A stretch of 21,272 nucleotides of DNA from NCBI GenBank assembly GCA_009602725.1, contig WELB01000148.1, positions 65,883 to 87,154 on the forward strand, given 5' to 3'. This DNA is from Spirogloea muscicola. Its lineage: Eukaryota; Streptophyta; Zygnematophyceae; Spirogloeales; Spirogloeaceae. The translations under genes and the position numbers were made by a program. Of the stretch, positions 9,801-19,000 are shown piece after piece (the first letter of the stretch is position 1; each line of letters starts with the position of its first letter). The notes beneath the pieces were generated by a model that saw nothing but the letters and a program-made list of their open reading frames with translations, was not told the DNA's origin and ran no database searches.

Positions 9801-11838
9801 TGCTTGCCATTTGTCCACCCTCTTGCCGGGCGCAGATTATTTGATATGCAATTCAAGAAGATGCGTCAAGCCAGGAGCATGTGCACGCCAGAGAACCTGA
9901 CACGCAGGCTCATCATCGATGGTGATAGTCAAGACTTACATATGCACACTTCTGCTGGAGACGTGTCTCTACAACCTAGCCCTGCACTCACAGAGAGGAC
10001 CGCTTCAGAGCTGGGTTCATCAAGCAGCCTGTCAAATTTCTGGCTGGTAGTGCGTGAATGCTTAGAAGAGCGACGTGGAAAATGGGAGGAGAAGAAGGAG
10101 GAGATCCGGGACATCATCATACCTGTCCAAGATAACTCAGGGCGCTGCACTCCTGGGTTCTGGAAGCAATTTGTCCTCATCCTCAGAAGGTGAGTCAATC
10201 ATCTGTTGCTCACTTGGGTGTCATGCATCTGGGTGCTTCTTTCTGTCTGCTCTGGGCGGGTGCTTTACCAGGCCCAATTTCATGTACATTGAATTTCATA
10301 TGACGACACATGCCATCTGTTGGAAATTGCACTTTCATCAACAACAGCAACCAATAAGAGTTATTGGCGTTTTTCTGGCTGAACAGGTCAGCCAAGCAGA
10401 GACTTAGGGAGCCCCACGTGCAATTGCAGGACTATGTTATCCTTCTTATCACAGGAGTTGCCATGGGTATGCTTGTCAAGATCAATGAAGAGACTCTGAG
10501 CTCAGCCATGTACCCCAATGCCTTACTGTCCATGAGTAAGTTCTTCATTTTTTGCTGATCACCTTGCATCACGTTCATGGAGGGCGTCCAGCATCACTCA
10601 ATGTCATACAATGTGATTTTGCACTAGTCTAGGAGAGCAGATCCTTCAAATATCAGTTACACACTGTAATGTTGATTAGACAATCTGCTGTCTTACTACT
10701 CTCGCGCTTTTGCAGGCTTGGTGGCAATGATTGCAGGCTTGAGAACTTTTGGTGCCGATATGGGCACTTTTTGGCGGGAGAGTGCAAGTGGCATCAATCG
10801 GATCAGCTTCTTCCTAGCCAAGGATGTACTGGATCTCACAAACGTCTTTCTCAAGCCAGCTGTATACCTCTCTGTCTTCTATTTCTTCACGAACGTGAGT
10901 GCTCCCACCTATGGCCTCCCAAGAAATGGGGGATTATCCACAGATTGGTGCTAAATCACATGTATGGATGACAAGCTATTCTCTTATTTGCTTCTGTTTA
11001 CTCTTTTTGTTTGATTGCCCCAATTTTCTGCAAAGTTGGTCGAATTTGCACTGGCAGCCATAAGCCGATTTTAGCATGTCTTCTGTGCATGTCATAGGTC
11101 AATTTCGCATACTCAGCCTCATGTCGGACCTCATGCAGCCACGATCCACTTTCACTGCCAATTACATAGTAATGCTGGCACTGGTGTATACCTGCACGGG
11201 CATCGCGTACGTGCTCTCCATCGTCATGCAACCTGCTGCAGCACAGCTGGCAAGCGCCGTGTGCTGCCTGGTCTCGGCCCTGATCTCTACCAAGGGCCCA
11301 TACGGTCTGCAAATTTTGTACCGGCTGTCATTCGCCCGATGGGCCCTTGAGGCTGGGGTGGTGATCAATGCTGCAGAGTGAGTGACATCGTTGGGCACTG
11401 GTTGGCCCAAAGGCATTCTAATTCAAAGCTGAGAGTTGCGTTAACGGGCTCAATTCATGTTTGATTTACCAGCAGCCTGTGCAGGCCTCAGCTTGCAGCA
11501 TGTTTGCTTTTGCGCGTCCTGATGTGCCATTTGTGAGGATATTACTCTGCGTAAATCTTGAAGCACTAGTGCTAAGGGCTGTAGAGAAGGTATATATATT
11601 CATGAGATGGGCCTCAGGCTATGCTCACTCAAAGCGTGCATGTATTATTGCCTGTGGGTCATTGGTGTGCAGGTATTCTGGAGTGTGGGTGCTGACACGG
11701 TGCGCCGTGCTCTTGACCCGGCAATACAACATCCGCAACTTCCAGTTCTGCATGCTCGTGCTCCTCCTTTATGGTGCCATGGCAAGGGCTGTGGCACTCT
11801 GCTGTCTCTTCTTGTGCAACCGCCACAAGCAGCGATGA
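4138..11838 (+). CDS. ABCG: ABCG half-transporter, ABCG24/ABCG28 type, 21 exons
   Basis: Exons: 4138-4225, 4745-4907, 5155-5225, 5421-5498, 5717-5929, 6214-6280, 6491-6625, 6829-6863, 6993-7072, 7239-7472, 7677-7811, 7928-8074, 8182-8434, 8609-8714, 8915-9029, 9315-9349, 9572-10189, 10387-10535, 10716-10894, 11139-11377, 11673-11838. They sum to 3306 nt, in frame at every junction, giving 1101 aa; the Arabidopsis relatives are about 1100 aa. Order of parts: signal peptide, cysteine-rich ectodomain, one membrane segment, basic linker, ATP-binding domain, long hydrophilic linker, six-segment ABC2-type membrane domain. Such proteins pump substrates across a membrane as dimers. Arabidopsis ABCG28 acts in growing pollen tubes; the substrate here is unknown. 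The start is fixed by the signal peptide [20 protein letters not shown]. The exon 1/2 junction was chosen because it is the one I found that keeps frame; exons 5-21 are firm. Confidence 0.92.
6993..9349 (+). other. ABCG exons 9-16: membrane segment, basic linker, ATP-binding domain
   Basis: Exons 9 and 10 encode one hydrophobic segment across their junction (HLIGIVTV then [13 protein letters not shown], residues about 303-323), then a basic linker ([20 protein letters not shown]). The ATP-binding domain starts in exon 11 ([13 protein letters not shown]). Walker A is GPSGAGKTT (434-442), the Q-loop FVPQDD, the ABC signature ISGGQRKRV (542-550), Walker B LLILDE (562-567) then PTSGLD, and the switch His lies in VLHQP (His599). 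All catalytic elements are intact, so ATP hydrolysis is expected. The domain closes with [12 protein letters not shown] and [16 protein letters not shown], the latter split over exons 16 and 17. The basic linker is clearly shorter than in Arabidopsis relatives. Confidence 0.93.
8738..8769. repeat. Perfect 15-bp inverted repeat in ABCG intron 14
   Basis: TTTCTTGAGTACGTT (8738-8752) and AACGTACTCAAGAAA (8755-8769) are exact reverse complements separated by two bases (TG). The palindrome starts 23 bases after the exon 14 donor. It could form a cruciform in DNA or a tight hairpin in the pre-mRNA near the 5' splice site. Confidence 0.9.
9572..11838 (+). other. ABCG exons 17-21: hydrophilic linker and transmembrane domain
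   Basis: Exon 17 (618 nt) is the longest exon. It starts with [10 protein letters not shown] and [10 protein letters not shown], as in the family, then runs through a polar low-complexity linker with basic clusters to [11 protein letters not shown]. Exons 18-21 carry the ABC2-type membrane domain: KQRLRE and [100 protein letters not shown], ending CNRHKQR. The FLAKD, RWALEA and YSGVW blocks match land-plant ABCG24/28 closely. The stop is TGA at 11836-11838. Confidence 0.9.
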
Positions 11839-12996
11839 TGGCCAACTCAAGCCAATGTCTGCAAAACCTCGAGCTCCTCCAGCTCCCAGGCCCAGGCTGC
11901 GCTCTCCAAGGACAACATACGCTCAGTTCAGAATCGCACATGGGAGCTGTTAAGAAGGCCACATTTGGCCTCGCCTCTCCCCGACCAGGGGGCGGCGCAT
12001 GAAAGGCCGTGGAAATATAATTGAGGAAATAAGTTGAAGCCTGTGGCTGGTGCCACCTGCTCGAGGTGGACCAAGAACGCGCCCATTTGCGGCCCAGCTG
12101 CCCATTCTGCAGCACCATGACACCTCGGCCGAGAGCAGCCAGCCCACAAAGTGTTGGCGCCAGCTTGGCATGTTAACGAGGGCGCTCCAGACACAGGCAC
12201 AACACACAACGCCCCATTTGATACTTGAAAACGGAAGCCAAGGTTTGCTTTATCTGGAATTAAGCGTGAACTACGGGCAAATAGAACACCATTCAGTAGC
12301 GTGATCCAGAATTGTCATGGAGAGATAATTAGGAAGGTCCAGCCGCCCTTTGTGTGGTCTGATTTCATACGAAGAGCTTGAAATTGCAAGCCCTTTACTG
12401 CAAAATTCTGACATGAGTCTCCTCTCACTTCTGCATGCATTCTTTGGTGTCGTCTGGGGGCTCCTTGGCTATCACATACCATGGGACTCTGGCCGTCCTC
12501 TCTTTACCAACGTCCAACTTAACATGTCAAGTACTACCAGAAACCCAAAGTGAAGTCTTCGTTGTAGATCTGCTTACTGCAGCAAGAGCCCTTCAAACAA
12601 AGGCATTTCGTCTTGGGGTAGGTCATCCTCGGCTTGACCCGCTCTGAGTGTGCTTGTGTGCCTCTATGGTCATTCGCAAGAGTGCATGTCATTTTGGTCA
12701 AGCCTGTAAGCCTGTGGGCAGCCTGGCGAAGTAGACCCAAATGGGCCTCAAGGATACCAAAAAATAACAAATTGAAGATGCTGCAAAAAAGAGTCGCATA
12801 AGCATGGAGTTGGTTTGGCAATAACCGTGTATGCTTATTTTGATGGAAAGGATCTCAGCTCAATCAACCTCTAAACAGAAAAATTGTAATCAAAGAATCT
12901 CCAGCAATTGTCAAACTCAAGCCCACAATGGTACTTAGCATAAAGTAGGGTTGATCTTAAGGTATGCTTGACAATGGTTGCACAGCACAGTGCAGA
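11839..12996. other. Convergent intergenic spacer
   Basis: The ABCG and EDR2-like genes are transcribed toward each other and their stop codons are about 1.16 kb apart, so this stretch holds both 3' UTRs. I see no conserved protein segment on either strand; the frames at 11607-12002 (+) and 11645-12118 (-) overlap the ABCG last exon and have no family similarity. I found no obvious terminator, tRNA or long repeat. Confidence 0.6.
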
Positions 12997-15900
12997 TCAG
13001 GGTGGAGGCGAGACAGCAGATGAGAGCTCAATCTTGGAACACCGTACGGTTCCCAACAGCTGCTCGGCCGCATCATCCTCTCCGCCTCCCTGTGGAATAG
13101 ACAACGAGTGCACAACAAGTGCCCAATGATGAATATCCCGTGCTATATTAATGGCAAGATCTGTAGAGATTGATGTGGGCATTTTGCCTGCAAGCCGTAA
13201 GCTGGGAAAGAGAACTCGACTTCCACAGTAGAGAGGTGACCAGATGGTCATCAGCATGCAACAGTAGGGAAACATCGAAACAGAGGCCATTGCGGATACA
13301 GCATGCTCAGCACTTAGTGCAGGAATTCAATAAGATCATGAAGCCAACGAGTCTTACACGGAGGAAGAAGCCTATGTCCACCACGAGGTGCTTCATGTAA
13401 CCGAGGACAAGGGCCATGACGCCCTTCACGATTGCCGACGACCCCATGCTCACATCGGCCTGCACCAAACATGCCGCCCACGAAAGCTGACCCAGGGTTG
13501 AGCTGCTATTTGTGAAAGGAAGATTTTTTGACTTTGTCTTTGCCATACATGTCTTTCTGGATGAGCTGCAGACAGAAATTTATGGGTAACTGCATAAACT
13601 GGTAAGTGCTGGCCAAACAAGTGGGATACACGGCTCGGAAGTACTCGAGGTACCTCAATGTAATTGTCGCCGGCAAAGTACTTTATCTCCATGATTTGCC
13701 CCATTGGAACAGGGCGGCACCCCACCGCCTGCTTCACAATCCATGACCCCTACACAAATACATGCCCTCAGGGTGTAAATATTAGTATTAAGGGTCAATC
13801 ACTACAGGGTATTGCAAAATCTTGACTATCTTGCCACAAACCGTAGACTAGAGCCCTGAAGTCGAATCGAGCAAGAGTGAGAACCTGAGCCCTCAGAAGA
13901 TATGCATGCAAATTGCCACAGGACAGACCAACTACCTATTGGTGCTTAATAAAATGAAATCGATTAATTTGTCTGACGGAAACTTCTTAATGACGTGACT
14001 TGAGACACAGCGTACACAGCGTACTGTGTACAAAATGAATCATAGCACCAACCGTGGCACTCAAATGCCTGCAAAAATATTGTGCACAAGTAAACAAAAG
14101 GGCATGGGACCAGGAAGCGCCTACATACCTCACTGACAGCAGGCACGAGCTTCATTCGACTGTTTCTAGACATCTCGTCTGAACACACAAAGTGGTGCAG
14201 CACAGAGCCTTCTGCTGGGGCCCGCTCCATTGCAAAGTAAAAGACGAGACTGTGCATCACTGCCGTGCCTGGCACCTGGCAGGCTCGTTTGTGTCAGTAC
14301 ACTATTCCCTGAGGATACAGCAACAACCCTACCTCCTACTTCTGAAGAGTCTTCCTAAAACATCTGATACAGCTACAGCTACTTTCTCTGGAATGTATGA
14401 ATACATGAGACATGACGCTGATCTCATACAGCGCAACCAGTTGTCAGCTCATGTTCAATCACATGCAGTCAGAAGAGATAGCACGAGCTGCTGGAGCCTG
14501 CAATTCCAGAGCTTACTGAGTCTCAAATTGAATATCAAGTTGCTTGTGTGGTGGAGGTCAAAGAACCGTGCCCAGATTGCATACCTGCAAATTGATGACA
14601 AAAAAGTACGCCTGCTTGTTCCTGTCCTTCATCTTCTGCAACAGACAAACTTATTGGCAAATCAGAAGGCCCATGTCTTGCTGTTGGCATGTTCATGTAC
14701 AGCCTGTCCGCGACGACCCTAACCCTACACCCTAAACCCAAAACCCTAAATTAATCATATATTCAAAGTCAGGCATGCGATATCATAAGCTCCTCAGGAG
14801 TCAAAGATCTTTCCAACTCACTAAGCCAACCGCGTGAGCCGCTTGCCTACCTGAACAATGTTCTTGGACCTCCTGGCCACGTGCGAGATTGGGGTTGACG
14901 CCCTGAGCCAGTCGACAGCCGTCAGCTCACACAACGGCTCGCCTCCAGCAACCTGCACAAGGAATCAACAGAGACTGCTCTCACTTAGCTCAGTAATTTC
15001 TATGTTCAGAAGAATTAAAAAAAATGGTGCGCAGGTTGCAATTTTCTCATTGCCCTTGACAATTATCTCATCTGGGCAGACAGATGTGAATGGCGCAACG
15101 TTAACCAGACTTCTGGCCTGCAGGAAGGCGCCAGTATTGGCAGATTGGAGTGGCACAGCAGTCATGATCACAACAACAACTATCTAAGCAACAGTAATTT
15201 GTATATTCTGGACCGTCTACCAAGATAAATAGAGCTCCCAGAGAGCCAGAACCCCTCATCGCCTGTCCCAACGCTGTTGGCCCTCAATTTGCCTGATAAT
15301 CCACTATTGACCCGCAGCAGCTAAGAGTCTCACCTCAGCCCTGCTCTTACACTCCACAGTCTTTGTCCTCCCTTCAGAAACTTAGCCATGACCCTTATTC
15401 CTTTCCCTCAGCCCTCCTTTTCTGACCTTAATGATGCAGCCATGGCCTCACACATCACTTGCTAAACCCCAATTTCATAGATGACCCAATTGCAAGAAGG
15501 AGAGCGACTGAGGGAGATTGTCGACTTACCATGCTCGTGCCCTTCCGAAAGCGGAAGAGGCTACCTGGTGGCACACTCCAGCAGTTGCGATCCCCCGTCA
15601 GCTGGCCCCTCCGCACGGACCCATAGCGGGACCGCCGTTCCGCAGGGGTCGTGGCAGCTGAGAGCTCCCTGGTGAGCTTCCGCTCCAGCAACGGGCTTGT
15701 CAAATCTGGCGTGCTTTGCATTATCAATGTTGCGGTCAAGTGAGGAGGGAAATATGACCTCATAAGCAAGTCTTTCAAGAATTTCGCAGGGTGGTATAGA
15801 GCATAGGCTTCTCCATCTCCAAGTCATACCAGGGCCACAAGTGCGCAAGATGTGTGAGAGCCAACAAGATGTTCCTTGGACAATTGGTTTGCAGCGGTAC

Positions 15901-16046
15901 AATTGGTATCATGTATCACTATTGATGAGCCAGCAACTAACTGCTACTCGTTACATGATTGATTATCTATAAGTTGATCTTCTAATGTAGTGCCATTGCT
16001 CACCAGTCCGAAGTGGGCTCGTCACACTGCCTCCACGAGGAGATGC
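12997..16046 (-). other. EDR2-like exons 14-21: linker and DUF1336 (EDR2_C) domain
   Basis: The domain begins with NCWSVPPGSLFRFRKGTSM in exon 15, then AGGEPLCELTAVDWLRAS and ISHVARR (exon 16), AYFFVINLQ (exon 17, 51 nt), VPGTAVMHSLVFYFAMER and SRNSRMKLVPAVSE (exon 18), GSWIVKQAVGCRPVPMGQ (exon 19), GSSAIVKGVMALVLGYMKHL (exon 20) and LLGTVRCSKIELSSAV before the TGA at 12999-12997. Every block has its counterpart in Arabidopsis EDR2 in the same order. The linker from exon 14 into exon 15 is Ser/Thr/Arg-rich and not conserved. All exons after 14 end in phase 0. Confidence 0.92.
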
Positions 16047-19000
16047 CTGTCAGGCAGCACCACCCATGCAGCTCAGCTGTAGCCTTCGGTGTATTTGTAT
16101 TGCAGTTAGTGCTGCTGTTGTAAGGCATCAAGTGCTTGCCAGTTCAAAGATGCACGCACGCTTGAAGAAGTTCAAGCTTTGTCAAGTTAAGCCTTTCAAT
16201 CAGGGTAATCATCCATTATGGGTCAGTAAAAGGCTCAATGGACAGGCCAATGTTGCTTGTTAAGCTCACCTCGGACATCTCAGACAGCTGATCAGTGCGG
16301 CTGTCGAAGAAGTCGTCGACATCGTCGGTCTCAAGGAGGGACATCCTGGAGGCCTCCTCGCGGACGCTCAGCGAGAGCGGCAGCGGCACCTGCTGCCCTT
16401 GCGGGATCAAAATCCTACGCACAACGGTCGCGCTTGGATTCATCTGCTGGGCTGCAAAGTATTCTCGGAGGCCTGCACCGCAACAATCTGTGAGTACAGA
16501 GCTTCCACGTCTTAGCTTGACATGACTTGGAGTACACCTAGAAGGTGCTACATAGGCTTAGCATAAGGGCTGGCAGTGGAGACCATCTTAACAGGTCGAG
16601 CGATAACTGAAGTATGTGGGCACTTACACAGCATCGCTGTGCTGTTAATGACAGATACAAGTATACATAAGTGTTCCATAATGGAGACAACACCTTCTTC
16701 AAAGACGTTACAAAACCGGGGGTCTCTCAGCTAACGACAATCAGACCCTTGGTCAAGGGGCTCTGACCTGCCACTGTAGACAGCATGGTGTCTCTGAGCG
16801 TAGCTGCGTATGAAGTCAGGCCCATGCCAAAGCACGACAGGCACGACGCCAAGCCGCCCGCGTCCATCTCGAGAACGTACTCAACAAGTGATCGGGCTCT
16901 TCCCCCCGTGCTAGCACTCATTGGCGAAATGATCACACCGCCACCTGTTCACCAAGATGATACATTGTGCATAACTCTCGTCACACTGCTGAAGCCCATG
17001 TCTCTGAGTACATCTTGCCGCCAGATAAAAATGACTCACGACTTGGAGGCCTTGTAGTAATGTTGTAAGATACACATACGTGAAGACAATCATGTGACAC
17101 AAAGAACTACTGAAGACCTCAGAGGTCCATGAATTACTTTTGTCCACAGACTGTTTGGCTGGTTGGCTGTTCATAAACAGGACAATGGTAGGATCACTTG
17201 CTTCTACTGCGACGTGGTGGCTCTCTCAAAGAACGTACTGTCAATTCGGGCGCGCGCATAGCGACAGCGAGCTGGAGCACGCCTGTGTTGGATGGATCTA
17301 AAGAAGATCACTGCCAGCAAACACAGCACAAACGCATTTGGACATTGACGTGAGTGCTCTGCTGCCGGCACTGTAGCTGTTTGCTCCTAGCTGAAGCAAT
17401 TGACTACAGATTCTGCAGTATCTGGAGATTAAGGAATGCCTGTATTGAGAGGTCAGTGTCAGTACAAGGGTGCAACAATGAGACCTCACAGTAAGAGCCG
17501 TTGTCCTCTCGCTTCCAGTACCGAAAGATGCAGAGCTCTCTTTGACGGACGCCCCTGGACCACACAAAACGTAGAAGTAGCAGAGCTCCTTAGTGTAATT
17601 GCACGCGCATTCTGTCTTAGTGTAGTTGGCAATGAAATCTCAGAGTATCCAGTCAAGAGTAGTTGCTTTTGGTGATAGGCGACTTAGATAAAAAGTTAAA
17701 GTCTAAAATCATTCAGTCCTAGCTTGGCAAAGTAGCTTGAAGATCCTGGCTATAAAATTTGGTGTTAAGTAACAAAGAGGGGTGGCTAAGCGACAGGAAT
17801 TGCACTCACGGGCGATTGAGAGAGATGCGATGCAGAATGACATCAGAGTGGCCATCAAACTCCTCAATCACTTCCGCATGAGCAACCGTGGCATCCCACC
17901 TGGCCGAGGCAAGGCCAGAAAGACAAGGCAGAATCATGAGAGGACACAAGCAAGAGCAATGCCGATATCTTAAGATTGAACGACTCAGATTGCTGTATCG
18001 ACCAACTTTTGTGGCACTAAATAATACGATTGAGTTGAATGTGAATGCAACATGCACTTTGGAAGCAGGCACCTATGGATTCTTTCTCTTGATGAAAACG
18101 CGAGGGCCGAAGCACATGCAAATACTAATCCAGACCGGACTCCTCTAATGTAGTTCCCTGAACCTAAGGCCTACGCTTCTCCCGTTTAGACCACTGAAAA
18201 TGCATTCGAGCACCTGACAGACACTCTCAACACGAGGGACCTAGGAACACAAGCTTCATTGCACTCATGGCCTTGATTAGGTGGCATACTTGAAGTTTGC
18301 TTTTGACCTTCTAACCCTCCACTAATCGGCTGACTGCATTGTGTTTGCTTGATTGTGAAGTACAGATGAAGTACAGCTTTTCATCCATTTCAGCCAGCGC
18401 GTGAAGCACTCCTTCCCTGTTCGCCCTTACTATACAACTCAGCCATGCCACTGATGAAGTGCGACTGTCAGCAGTCCGGTGGATACTTAAGGAGAACTGT
18501 GAGGAACAACATACTGCTTTCGGTCTTCGCCACAGGCCATGAGAAGGTGAAAGATGGCCTCTGGTGACGCCTTCACCACCCCAACTGATTTTACGACCGG
18601 CAGCTGCAATAGAAAGAAGGACCAAGGTTGTTGTAGAGGGCACAACCAACGTTCAACTACCAGAACCAAGAGATGGTCGATCTTGACTCTATAATGCATA
18701 TGCATCACACTTTTAATGTGCTCTATAAACCTTCCACAGAGCACATAAGGTCAGCCCTGCTGCTCCAGCTGTCCTGCATCCTTCCAAGAGCAACCAAAGG
18801 CTGAACATGTTGCCTGCCTCTATCACCTACCGCTCAGACAAACGTCATGAACACAGATAAGGAAAAGACTACTATACTTGAATAGGCTAGCAACAGCATA
18901 AGTGTCCCAACAATCAATCAGGGGTATATGATGGCACTATGATATCATTGGCAGGTTCAGCATTTGCCTTTGTGAGACTCTTGGACCTTGTATCTGGCAT

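Noticed and set aside
11645-12118. 157-codon minus-strand frame in the convergent spacer
   Set aside because: Overlaps the conserved last ABCG exon on the opposite strand and shows no domain; composition looks non-coding.
14192-14722. 176-codon + strand frame
   Set aside because: Opposite to EDR2-like exons 17-18, which match DUF1336 on the minus strand; no independent similarity.
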